This document shows, one piece after another, positions 34,308 to 42,971 of a stretch of DNA of 64,000 nucleotides. Every line of letters begins with the position of its first letter. Positions within the stretch are counted from its first letter, which is position 1. This DNA comes from Erysipelotrichaceae bacterium (GTDB lineage: Bacteria; Bacillota_I; Bacilli_A; Erysipelotrichales; Erysipelotrichaceae), in the NCBI GenBank assembly GCA_017432885.1, contig JAFRIE010000018.1, positions 124,001 through 188,000 of the forward strand, read 5' to 3'. The notes beneath the pieces are model-generated. The model saw nothing but the letters and a program-made list of their open reading frames with translations, did not search any database and was not told where the DNA came from. The position numbers were made by a program, and so were the translations under genes.

Positions 34308-35411
34308 TTAAACATTGAACCGGAAAAACATGATATCGCCATCTTTTGGATGATAGTCCTTACCTTCCAGACGCAGTTTTCCCGCTTCCTTCAGTTTCGC
34401 TTCGGTCTTGTACTCCATAATATCTTCATATGTATAGACCTCGGCCTTGATAAAACCTTTTTCAAAATCGGTATGGATGATGCCGGCACACTGCGGAGCG
34501 GTATAGCCGGATTTGAAGGTCCAGCCGCGGCATTCGTCTTTTCCTACCGTAAAGAAAGTTTCAAGACCCAGAGTCTTGTAGGCTTTTACGATCAAATCAT
34601 CCAGACCGCTGTGATCGATATCAAGTTCATTCAGAAATTCCAGTTTTTCTTCTTTTGAAAGATCAGAAAGTTCTTCTTCGATCTTGGCGGAAATCGCCAC
34701 GACCTGAGAGCCCTCTTTTTCAGCGTAATCCTTTACTGCACAGTAGTACCTGTTTGTATCTGGATCGTTGATCTCGTCTTCCTTGATATTGCATACATAG
34801 ATCACAGGCTTGGCGGTAAGGAAGTTGAACTGCTTCAAATATGCAGCTTCTTCTTTGGAAAAGGACAGTGAACGGATGTTCTGGTTCCTGCCTAGCGCAT
34901 CGTTGATCTTCTTAAGAAACTGATACTCGAATATCGCATCCTTATCCTTGGTGTTGAGCGCTTTCTTTTCTACTTTTCCGATCCTGTTTTCGCAAGTCGA
35001 CATATCTGCCATCTGCAGTTCGTAGTTGATGATCTCAATGTCGTCAACCGGATCGATACGGTCATAGACATGGGTAATGTCGCTGTCTTCAAAGCATCTG
35101 ACGACATGGCAGATCGCATCCACTTCCCGAATGTTCGCCAGAAACTTGTTTCCCAGACCTTCTCCGGTCGAAGCGCCTTTTACCAGACCGGCAATATCGG
35201 TAAATTCAAATGTTGTAAAAATCGTTCTTTCGGGTTCAAACAGTTTGCTTAAATTGATCAGTCTTTCATCTTTCACTTCAACTACACCGACATTCGGCTC
35301 GATCGTCGCAAAAGGATAGTTCGCCGCTTCGACCCGGGAATTGGTTATCGCATTAAACAGTGTTGATTTGCCTACATTCGGCAAGCCTACGATTCCTGCT
35401 GTTAAACTCAT
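34308..35411 (-). CDS. ychF: ribosome-binding ATPase YchF
   Basis: 367 residues, Obg-like ATPase. P-loop GLPNVGKSTLFNAIT, the switch region FEFTDIAGLVKGAS and the C-terminal TGS-type end YHPKDGDIMFFRFNV are characteristic. YchF prefers ATP over GTP and binds ribosomes. The start follows AGTGAGGTGA. Confidence 0.97.
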   Translation of the reverse strand: MSLTAGIVGLPNVGKSTLFNAITNSRVEAANYPFATIEPNVGVVEVKDERLINLSKLFEPERTIFTTFEFTDIAGLVKGASTGEGLGNKFLANIREVDAICHVVRCFEDSDITHVYDRIDPVDDIEIINYELQMADMSTCENRIGKVEKKALNTKDKDAIFEYQFLKKINDALGRNQNIRSLSFSKEEAAYLKQFNFLTAKPVIYVCNIKEDEINDPDTNRYYCAVKDYAEKEGSQVVAISAKIEEELSDLSKEEKLEFLNELDIDHSGLDDLIVKAYKTLGLETFFTVGKDECRGWTFKSGYTAPQCAGIIHTDFEKGFIKAEVYTYEDIMEYKTEAKLKEAGKLRLEGKDYHPKDGDIMFFRFNV

Positions 35412-35461
35412 ATTTTCACCTCACTTTTTAGTTTAGCACTAATGCATGTTAAAATATACCC

Positions 35462-35947
35462 ATGAAACTGATCAAGGCCGACAGGAACACGGTTCCCCTT
35501 TTATCTTCTTTTGCCAAAGAAGTTTTTATCGACTACTACAAGGATCTGATCGGCTATAATCAGTCCATTTACATGACCGGACTGTTTCTCTCGGAAGAAG
35601 TCATTCTGGATCTGATGGAACAAGGAGCCGTCTTCACGCTAATAATGCAGGAAGACAAGCCTATCGGTTTTAGCGAATACATCATTGAAGGATCAAGACT
35701 GTTTCTTTCTAAACTGTATGTAGAAAAAAGCCATAGAGGAAACGGCATTGGAAGACTACTGTTTTCCGACTGTACAGAATACGCCAAAGAAAACAGGCTA
35801 GAAGCCATCTACCTTACCGTCAACAAGCATAATACGCCGTCCTATGAAATCTACCTGCATCTCGGTTTTACCGTCATCGACGCCGTAGTAAACGACATCG
35901 GAAACGGTTATGTGATGGATGATTACATCATGGAATACAGGCTGTAA
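35462..35947 (+). CDS. GNAT family N-acetyltransferase
   Basis: 161 residues. Motif A is LYVEKSHRGNGIGRLLFSDC, followed by LTVNKHNTPSYEIYLHLGFTV. Substrate unknown; the sequence resembles general GNAT or spermidine-type acetyltransferases. No ribosome binding site; TAAAAT at 35450-35455 lies six bases before the ATG, which suggests a leaderless mRNA. Divergent from ychF, with its own terminator. Confidence 0.85.
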   Translation: MKLIKADRNTVPLLSSFAKEVFIDYYKDLIGYNQSIYMTGLFLSEEVILDLMEQGAVFTLIMQEDKPIGFSEYIIEGSRLFLSKLYVEKSHRGNGIGRLLFSDCTEYAKENRLEAIYLTVNKHNTPSYEIYLHLGFTVIDAVVNDIGNGYVMDDYIMEYRL

Positions 35948-35957
35948 AAGGATACAA

Positions 35958-35985
35958 CAGAAAAAGCCCTCCCGGGCTTTTTCTG
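35958..35985 (+). terminator. intrinsic terminator
   Basis: CAGAAAAAGCCC, loop TCCC, GGGCTTTTTCTG: a perfect 12-bp stem 11 bases after the acetyltransferase stop. Confidence 0.8.
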
Positions 35986-36067
35986 TACTGCTTATTATTG
36001 GAAGATTGTTAATGAAAAAATTATTACAATATATTTATAACATTGGGATGTGAAAAATATGTGAAAC

Positions 36068-36913
36068 TTAGAAGCGGATCATCAGCATTCTGTCTTTTCC
36101 GTTAATATCCTTAAACACATCAGTCCTTGCATCAGGAAAATAAGAACGCGCCAGATCAGTCAAAGCATCTTTCTGATCATAACCCATTTCAAAGAACGCC
36201 AGTGCATTCTCTTCTAGTATTTCTTCTGCTTTAGAAAATATTTCCCGATAGAATTTCAGTCCGTCATCCCCACCAAACAGGGCGACGTGCGGTTCAAAAT
36301 CGTAAACGGACGCTTCGATCTGTTCGACTGTCTTGATATACGGAGGGTTGGATACCAGAATATTCACCTTGATTCCTTTTTCGATGTACGGTTCCAGCAT
36401 CGAACCGGATAAGAAAGTAATATCACAGTCATTCCGACGGGCATTCTCTCTTGCTGTGGCTAGAGCTTTTTCGGAAATATCTGAAGCATATACCTGAAGA
36501 TTTGGTTCTTCTTTTTTTAACGCAATTGCAATGGCTCCTGAGCCTGTTCCGACATCACATACATTGATCTTCTTTCCGGCGAAAAACTCATCATAACGGC
36601 TTAATATGAGCCCTACAAGTTCTTCTGTTTCTGGACGAGGGATCAGAACATCCCGGTTGACGGTCATTTTATACCCGTAGAAGTAAGAATATCCCAGCAC
36701 ATAGTTCATCGGTTCATTGTTCATGAGTCTGACGATACCTTTCAAAAAGTCATTCATGACGTTCTCGTTGACTTCGGAATCGATATCCAGATAAAGATTG
36801 ATCTGATTGTCGTTGCATAACTCAAAAAGAAAAGCTTTCACCAGTTCAGGTGAAAGACCTTTATCAACAAACTGTTTTCGGTACTGATGGATCAGCTGAT
36901 TATACGTGCTCAT
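36068..36913 (-). CDS. prmC: release factor glutamine methyltransferase PrmC
   Basis: 281 residues. SAM motif CDVGTGSGAIAIAL and the catalytic SNPPYI are clear, with the N-terminal PrmC helical domain and LIPRPETEEL. It methylates the GGQ glutamine of release factors. It overlaps prfA, its substrate gene, by 14 bases. Confidence 0.95.
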   Translation of the reverse strand: MSTYNQLIHQYRKQFVDKGLSPELVKAFLFELCNDNQINLYLDIDSEVNENVMNDFLKGIVRLMNNEPMNYVLGYSYFYGYKMTVNRDVLIPRPETEELVGLILSRYDEFFAGKKINVCDVGTGSGAIAIALKKEEPNLQVYASDISEKALATARENARRNDCDITFLSGSMLEPYIEKGIKVNILVSNPPYIKTVEQIEASVYDFEPHVALFGGDDGLKFYREIFSKAEEILEENALAFFEMGYDQKDALTDLARSYFPDARTDVFKDINGKDRMLMIRF

Positions 36914-37976
36914 TCAGTAACTTCTCTCTATCGTCATTTTCCAGCAAAGCGTTAACGATATCATCCAGTTTTCCTTCCATGATCCTGTCAAGCTGATTGA
37001 TCGTTAAACCGATACGGTGATCGGACACTCTGTTCTGCGGATAATTATACGTCCGGATCTTTTCCGATCTGTCTCCTGTACCGATCTTGGATCGTCTAAT
37101 CTTGCCTTCTTCTTCTTCTTTCTTCTGTTTGTAGTATTCGTAGACCCTGGCTTTGATGATACGCATCGCCGTTTCTTTGTTGGCGATCTGATTACGGCCA
37201 TCCTGACAGTTTACAGTAATACCGGTAGGTTTGTGAACGATCCGGACAGCCGAATCGGTCTTGTTGATGTGCTGCCCTCCCGCTCCCGAAGCACGATGCG
37301 TTTCGATTTCCAGATCAGAATCCGGTATTTCAACATCTTCATCTTCGACGTCCGGGAATACAATGACCGTAGCGGTAGAAGTATGTACCCTGCCCTGCGT
37401 TTCCGTCTTTGGTACACGCTGTACACGATGTGCTCCGGATTCGAATTTGAAATGACGGTAGGCGTCCAGTCCTTTCACCATGAAACTGATCAAGGCATAA
37501 CCGCCCGCTTCGGATTCGGATGTTTCCATGACTTCCACTTTGTAACCCAGCGATTCCGCATAATAAGAATACATTCTGAAAAGATCCCCGGCAAATATGT
37601 TGCCTTCATCTCCTCCGGCTGCACCGCGGATCTCTACCAGACAGTCATAGGAATCTTCCGGATCTCTAGGAAGCAGCAGATCTTCGATGTGTTTGTTTAA
37701 CTTTTCCAGTTCAGTCTTGGCATCATCTATTTCGATCTGGGCCATTTCCCTGATTTCCGGATCTTCATCCTTCAGCATTTCCTGGTCATTTTCGATCACG
37801 GCGCTGTATTTCTTGTAATTCTGATAAGCCTCGTAGGCTCCCTTCAGTCTGGCCTGTTCCTTAGAAAGTTTCGTATACTTCTTAACATCAGAAACATTCT
37901 CATCCAGCAGCATGAGTTCACCTATTTCCAGATATTTCTTTTCGATTTCTTCCAGTTTGATTATCTTAGCATCCAT
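36900..37976 (-). CDS. prfA: peptide chain release factor 1
   Basis: 358 residues. The GGQ catalytic loop is present (HRASGAGGQHINKTDSAVRI), and the tripeptide anticodon region is PxT-like near VQRVPKTETQGRVHTS. It terminates at UAA and UAG. Followed by prmC, preceded by tdk: the common Firmicute rpmE-tdk-prfA-prmC order. Confidence 0.97.
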   Translation of the reverse strand: MDAKIIKLEEIEKKYLEIGELMLLDENVSDVKKYTKLSKEQARLKGAYEAYQNYKKYSAVIENDQEMLKDEDPEIREMAQIEIDDAKTELEKLNKHIEDLLLPRDPEDSYDCLVEIRGAAGGDEGNIFAGDLFRMYSYYAESLGYKVEVMETSESEAGGYALISFMVKGLDAYRHFKFESGAHRVQRVPKTETQGRVHTSTATVIVFPDVEDEDVEIPDSDLEIETHRASGAGGQHINKTDSAVRIVHKPTGITVNCQDGRNQIANKETAMRIIKARVYEYYKQKKEEEEGKIRRSKIGTGDRSEKIRTYNYPQNRVSDHRIGLTINQLDRIMEGKLDDIVNALLENDDREKLLNEHV

Positions 37977-37979
37977 AAT

Positions 37980-38579
37980 TTATTTTCCAAATCTGATTTT
38001 CGGTTTTCCCGGCACTTCGTGGCAATGACGGCATCTGGCTTCATAGCTTTCTGCTGCACCAACCAGGATGATCGGGTCATCATAGGAAGCGGGCTTTCCA
38101 TTGATAATCCGCTGCGTTCTGGTAGCTGGAGCGCCACATTTATTACATACAGCAGCAAGTTTTGTTACAAATTCCGCTTCGGTAATCAACTGAGGCATTG
38201 GTCCAAACGGTTCTCCCTTAAAATCTGTATCCAGTCCGGCAGCCATAACCCGGATTCCTCTGTCCGCCAGTTCATTACAAACATCACAGATATTGTCACC
38301 AAAGAACTGTGCTTCATCGATCGCCACGACCTGTGTCGTAGGTTTAATCATGTCAAGAATCTCTACTGCATCGGAAATCACATGCGACTCGACCGATGAA
38401 CCGGCATGAGATACGACTTTGGTCTCTGAATAACGGTTGTCGATTTTCGGTTTAAAAACCATGATCTCCTTCTTTGCAAATTCCAGGACCTTGATCCTTC
38501 TGATCAGTTCTTCTGTTTTTCCGGCAAACATGCAGCCGCTGATGGTCTCGATCCATCCATCTCTGTAACTCTGATACAT
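37980..38579 (-). CDS. tdk: thymidine kinase (type II, TK1-like)
   Basis: 199 residues. P-loop [20 protein letters not shown] motif and lasso-like C-terminus with zinc cysteines (CNKCGAP and CRHCHE). Salvages thymidine to dTMP. The start follows GAGGTG. Confidence 0.95.
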   Translation of the reverse strand: MYQSYRDGWIETISGCMFAGKTEELIRRIKVLEFAKKEIMVFKPKIDNRYSETKVVSHAGSSVESHVISDAVEILDMIKPTTQVVAIDEAQFFGDNICDVCNELADRGIRVMAAGLDTDFKGEPFGPMPQLITEAEFVTKLAAVCNKCGAPATRTQRIINGKPASYDDPIILVGAAESYEARCRHCHEVPGKPKIRFGK

Positions 38580-38630
38580 AATTACACCTCAACAATACTA
38601 TTATAACGAAAAAAATAGAGGACTTATCCT

Positions 38631-38843
38631 CTATTTCTCATTCAAACCGTACTTCTTATTGAATTTTTCAATTCTACCGGCAGATGCTGCGAATCTCTGT
38701 CTTCCGGTATAGAACGGGTGGCAGTTTGAGCAAGTATCTACCTTGATGCCATCTTTTTTCGTAGAACCGGTTTCGAATGTCGTTCCGCAACCTGCGCAGG
38801 TAACAGTAACTCTGTAATAATTTGGATGAATACCCTTTTTCAT
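38631..38843 (-). CDS. rpmE: 50S ribosomal protein L31 (zinc-binding form)
   Basis: 70 residues. Four cysteines in CAGCGTTF and [11 protein letters not shown] mark the zinc-containing C+ type; [10 protein letters not shown] is the L31 signature. Its own ribosome binding site (GGGAGAT) precedes it. Confidence 0.96.
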   Translation of the reverse strand: MKKGIHPNYYRVTVTCAGCGTTFETGSTKKDGIKVDTCSNCHPFYTGRQRFAASAGRIEKFNKKYGLNEK

Positions 38844-38937
38844 CTTCTATCTCCCTTCCGCCTTGAATATCTTTGTCAATCCAAAGTAAGTTTACGCCTA
38901 ATTATCATATCAGATCCGTTCACAATTGTAAACAGAA

Positions 38938-40182
38938 TTATTCAATTTCTGCTCCTATCTTTCGCAGTTTATCTACAATAGAATCGTAACCCCGATAAAT
39001 GTGATAAGCATTGTGGATCACAGTTTCACCCTCAGCCATTAATCCGGCAATAATCAGCGAGGCACCGCACCTTAGGTCCGTAGCGAAAATATCCGTACCA
39101 TGAAGTTCTTTTCCGCCGTGGATCGTGCTCTTTCCTGTGGTATATTCGATTTCTGCGCCCATTTTGTTGAGTTCGTTACAGTGCTTAAACCGTTCCAGAT
39201 AAATCGTTTCCTCGACATGACTATCACCTCTTACTTTTGTCAATAGAGCAGTCAAAGGCTGCTGCAGGTCGGTTGCGAATCCCGGGAATGGCTGGGTAAT
39301 GATATCGATCGGTTTCAAATCCTCTGTGCCGAATACCCGGATGTAATCCGATCCCTGTTCCAGCCTTACCCCCATTTCTTCCAGCTTGGAGGTAAGAGCT
39401 TCAATATGCTGAGGAATCACGTTGTTCACGATAACATCCTCTCCACAGGCTGCCGCGGCGATGATATATGTTCCGGCTTCGATCCTGTCCGGAATGATGT
39501 CATGGATGCAGCCTTTCAGTCTGGTAACGCCGTTGATTGTAATCTCTGAAGTTCCGGCTCCTCTGATCTGGGCTCCCATTTTGTTCAGCATGGAAGAAAT
39601 ATCAATGATTTCCGGCTCTTTTGCGGCATTTTCGATCGTTGTTCTGCCTCTGGCAAAGCAGGCTGCCAGCATAATATTGATTGTTGCGCCGACAGAGGCA
39701 AAATCCAGATAAATGTCATCTCCTTTCAGTTCATCGGCGGAGATTTCAATAATGTTGCCTTCCTGGCTGATCTTTGCGCCCAAGGCTTCAAAGCCTTTCA
39801 AATGAAGATCGATCGGTCGCGGACCCAGATTGCATCCTCCCGGAGAATACATCTTGACATGTTTAAATCTGCCCAGCAATGCACCCATAAAATAATAGGA
39901 AGCACGCAGTTTCATGACATCCTCATCCAGAAGATCAACATTGCAGATGTTGGTTGGGTCGATCGTCAGCTCATCATCCGATACTCTGACATCGATATTC
40001 AGGAGATTCAGAAGCTTGATCAGCACTTTTACGTCTTCGATCTCCGGCACGTCGTAAAGTTTCACGATTTCGCTGGCCAGAACAACGGCAGGCAGGATGG
40101 CTACTGCCGAATTCTTGCAGGATGAAACCCGTACTTCACCGTTCAGTCTTTTTTTTCCTTTGATTCTAATCAGATCATTCAT
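38938..40182 (-). CDS. murA: UDP-N-acetylglucosamine 1-carboxyvinyltransferase
   Basis: 414 residues. It carries SSCKNSAVAILPA near the N-terminus (Lys-Asn pair), SPGGCNLGPRPIDLHLKG with the fosfomycin-target Cys, and DRIEAGTYIIAAA. First committed step of peptidoglycan synthesis. Whether this is the MurAA or MurAB paralogue cannot be told from this window. Confidence 0.95.
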   Translation of the reverse strand: MNDLIRIKGKKRLNGEVRVSSCKNSAVAILPAVVLASEIVKLYDVPEIEDVKVLIKLLNLLNIDVRVSDDELTIDPTNICNVDLLDEDVMKLRASYYFMGALLGRFKHVKMYSPGGCNLGPRPIDLHLKGFEALGAKISQEGNIIEISADELKGDDIYLDFASVGATINIMLAACFARGRTTIENAAKEPEIIDISSMLNKMGAQIRGAGTSEITINGVTRLKGCIHDIIPDRIEAGTYIIAAAACGEDVIVNNVIPQHIEALTSKLEEMGVRLEQGSDYIRVFGTEDLKPIDIITQPFPGFATDLQQPLTALLTKVRGDSHVEETIYLERFKHCNELNKMGAEIEYTTGKSTIHGGKELHGTDIFATDLRCGASLIIAGLMAEGETVIHNAYHIYRGYDSIVDKLRKIGAEIE

Positions 40183-40220
40183 TGTTTCTACCCATTATAA
40201 AGCAGGTATTCGAACCTGCC

Positions 40221-40892
40221 TTAATTATTCACTTTCTTAGCGTAAGTCTCCTGCGAATTGCCTATGCAGAAATAGATGTTATCTCCGACTCTAGCATATG
40301 TATAATCCGGATCATCGGTTCCGGTAACTACTTCAAATACCTGGAACTTTTCACCGTTGTTTGCCTCGTGCTTGTTATTGAACAGTGTATCGTCATCACG
40401 GTCTCTGGTCGGTTTGGTCCTAAAAACGACCGGTCCGTCGGTGATCTCGTAGGTCATCGTACCGGCTGCTTCGTCTTTTTTGCCGGAACTGTTGTTGGCG
40501 ATCTGTTGATTCAGAGCTTCGATCGTAGCATCCTTTTCGGCCAGCTGTTTCTTGTAGGTTTCTTCATTTGCCAGAACCTGCAGATAGCTGGTATTAGCCT
40601 TAACATAGGCGGAGTGCTGTTTAAAAGCGTAGATCAGCGAAGCGACAGAAGTGATCAGAAGCAGGGCGATGATTATGAGACACAAAACCAGAGAAGTACT
40701 GCCTTTTCTTGGTCCTTTCTGTTTCGCATCACGATAATTCTCTTCATTTTCTTCTGCATCATCATAAAGTTCATCATCACTCATCTTAAAGATCGACATA
40801 TCGATGCTTTCAGAATTAGTAGATGTCCGATCTTCAACGAAATCAGGGATATCTAATGTTTCATCTTTTTCATACGGATTTTTCTCAAACAT
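40221..40892 (-). CDS. single-pass membrane protein with coiled coil and SH3-like domain
   Basis: 223 residues. An acidic cytoplasmic N-terminus (residues 1-65) is followed by one transmembrane helix (SLVLCLIIIALLLITSVASLI), a coiled coil (EETYKKQLAEKDATIEALNQ) and a C-terminal bacterial SH3-like domain (VVFRTKPTRD..GEKFQVFEVV..YARVGDNIYFC). Start at 40892 after GTGAGG. It lies directly downstream of the acidic 497-residue gene and may bind the cell wall. No named family recognised. Confidence 0.7.
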   Translation of the reverse strand: MFEKNPYEKDETLDIPDFVEDRTSTNSESIDMSIFKMSDDELYDDAEENEENYRDAKQKGPRKGSTSLVLCLIIIALLLITSVASLIYAFKQHSAYVKANTSYLQVLANEETYKKQLAEKDATIEALNQQIANNSSGKKDEAAGTMTYEITDGPVVFRTKPTRDRDDDTLFNNKHEANNGEKFQVFEVVTGTDDPDYTYARVGDNIYFCIGNSQETYAKKVNN

Positions 40893-40900
40893 ATTCAACC

Positions 40901-42394
40901 TCACTTAATATCATCTTCCGACATGATGCGATATCCTTCATATTCACCTTTCAGCAGAGCTGCCTGATTGGCTATATCGAATATCGAACTCATAATCTTT
41001 TCTTCTGTATTTGAACATTCTACCAGTGCATCTACGATCATCTTCTTTTCATCGGCATTGATCTGGTAGTTATGTTTCAGCGTGATCTCCACAAACTGTC
41101 TTAGATTCTCGACATCTTTAAACGACAGTCTATGTAAAACGATGACTTTTGATACCGTCAGATATTGATTGGCGATTACGTCTTTCATGGAACATACACC
41201 CATGATGAAGGACTCGTTCAGATATGGATAGATCTCCAGAATATGAGAGGCAGTCTCTTTCAGTTCCTGCTGCAGCGTCTCTTTTTCCTGGTCTTCTCTC
41301 ATCATCTTCATACGAAGTTCATCGATCAGATCGCTGTTATAAGTATCATCTTCTTCATCATCTTTCTCAAGCTCTTCAGCCGGTCCGGGTTCCACATCCT
41401 GTTCCGTTTCCTCTGACTGTTTATAAAGCCCAGATTCATCCTCGGATTCCACAATTTCACCGAGCAGATCCTCATCCTTAAAATAGTTGTCTCTGGATGA
41501 CTGCAGATCCTGAACCATCTTAATGATATCGTCTTTATCAATAGTGTCGTTTGAAGAAACAGGGGTTCTCTCTTCAACGGCAAAAGCATTTGGCATAGAA
41601 TTCGGATCGTTTTCGTCAAAATAACGGAACAGATCATCGATATAGGTATCTTTCTTGTCATCAGAAAGATCTGTTTCCGCCTGCTTCTTCATCTTTTCTT
41701 TTTCTTCTTCGTTTTCGGCAATGTCTTCATGTGCTAAAACTTCGGAGAAGATGGAATCCAGTTCATGTGCCTGATATTCGCTCTCGTTCTGGTTGATCGA
41801 CTCCCCGTTGTTTACTTTGTTGACGTTTTCGGTGATCTTCTGCAAAAGTTCATTATCCTCGGCAGACATCTCAAAAAGATTCTTTTCATCATCTGCATAT
41901 TCCGGAATTTCTACTTCTTCATAAGGCGCCGGTTGATATGATACTTCCTGATACAGATTTTCTTTCTTTTCCATTTCCGGATGAAGATCCGGGATCTCAT
42001 CCTGATTTTCGTTAAATACGCCATCCAGATTATAGAAGGCAAGAAGTTTATCAAGATCAGAGCCTTCGTCCTTAGGCGGCTCTTCTTTTACGTTTTCACT
42101 GTCAAAATCAACATCAAGCATTCTTTCCAGTTCTTCAGAAAGCGTTTCCGTTTTAGCGTGTGCATCGATGAACTGATCAAATACATCCCCACCGGCATTC
42201 ATCAACGAATCGACCGCGGGCTGCATTGAACCAAAAGAAAAGCCTAAACTCTCGCTTAATTCTTTTTTCAGTGACACCAGGTCAATATTCTTTAGTTCAG
42301 TTAATGTTGGATCGGACTTGTCATCCAGATGCCTGTCAAGATACTCGACCGCCCTGTTAACAAAACCCAGCAACATTATGTTTTTAGGTTTCAC
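40901..42394 (-). CDS. large acidic protein of unknown function
   Basis: 497 residues, strikingly rich in Glu and Asp from about residue 80 to 370, with no membrane segment. The N-terminal 80 residues (LGFVNRAVEYLDRHLDD, LKKELSESLGFSFGSMQ) and the C-terminal 130 residues (YPYLNESFIMGVCSMKDV, SFKDVENLRQFVEITL, MIVDALVECSNTEEK) look folded and helical, so the middle is probably a disordered spacer. It precedes the membrane/SH3 gene by nine bases, suggesting one functional unit. It overlaps the methyltransferase gene by 11 bases. Not recognised. Confidence 0.7.
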   Translation of the reverse strand: MKPKNIMLLGFVNRAVEYLDRHLDDKSDPTLTELKNIDLVSLKKELSESLGFSFGSMQPAVDSLMNAGGDVFDQFIDAHAKTETLSEELERMLDVDFDSENVKEEPPKDEGSDLDKLLAFYNLDGVFNENQDEIPDLHPEMEKKENLYQEVSYQPAPYEEVEIPEYADDEKNLFEMSAEDNELLQKITENVNKVNNGESINQNESEYQAHELDSIFSEVLAHEDIAENEEEKEKMKKQAETDLSDDKKDTYIDDLFRYFDENDPNSMPNAFAVEERTPVSSNDTIDKDDIIKMVQDLQSSRDNYFKDEDLLGEIVESEDESGLYKQSEETEQDVEPGPAEELEKDDEEDDTYNSDLIDELRMKMMREDQEKETLQQELKETASHILEIYPYLNESFIMGVCSMKDVIANQYLTVSKVIVLHRLSFKDVENLRQFVEITLKHNYQINADEKKMIVDALVECSNTEEKIMSSIFDIANQAALLKGEYEGYRIMSEDDIK

Positions 42395-42971
42395 GGTTCC
42401 TCCTAGTCAGCACAAATATTCCATCGCCGATATTATCAAACTTCATTATATCAAAACGTTCATCATTATGCACCTTTTCTCGGAATTTGATAATTTTTCT
42501 CACCAGATTTCTCAAGTTCCTTGAACGGATGTTTTCCGGGTCATAGATCAGACCATGAAAAACCATATTGTCAAAGACCATGATACCGTCACTTTTCAGA
42601 TTGTCCAGAAACATCTCCAGATATCTGCCGTACTGGGCTTTTGCGGCATCAACAAAAATGAGATCATATTCTTTATCTGTCTTAAAATCTTCAATGGCCG
42701 TTAAAAAGGGCGAAATCTGATCGGACAGACCGCTCTCAGCAATATTCCTGACCGCTTCCTGATAAAGATCTTCTCTTTTTTCCAGAGTATCGACATGGAT
42801 CTTTTTATCAAGCAAAGCCATCTGTATCGCTGAATATGCGACTGCCGTTCCCAGTTCCAGAATTTCCTTACAGCCATTTTCTTTAATCATATTTAAAAGA
42901 AAGGCAAGCCCTTCATCCTTGATGATGGGCACGCCTTCCTTTAAAGCTCTTTCTTTTAATACATCACTCAT
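42384..42971 (-). CDS. class I SAM-dependent O-methyltransferase, TrmR-like
   Basis: 195 residues of the caffeoyl-CoA O-methyltransferase-like family. The SAM-binding block is ILELGTAVAYSAIQMAL; YDLIFVDAAKAQYGRYLE and FDNMVFHGL are typical. Bacillus TrmR methylates 5-hydroxyuridine in tRNA and is the closest well-known relative, but that specificity is inference. Start at 42971, whose ATG overlaps the pgcA stop (ATGA). Confidence 0.82.
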   Translation of the reverse strand: MSDVLKERALKEGVPIIKDEGLAFLLNMIKENGCKEILELGTAVAYSAIQMALLDKKIHVDTLEKREDLYQEAVRNIAESGLSDQISPFLTAIEDFKTDKEYDLIFVDAAKAQYGRYLEMFLDNLKSDGIMVFDNMVFHGLIYDPENIRSRNLRNLVRKIIKFREKVHNDERFDIMKFDNIGDGIFVLTRRNRET

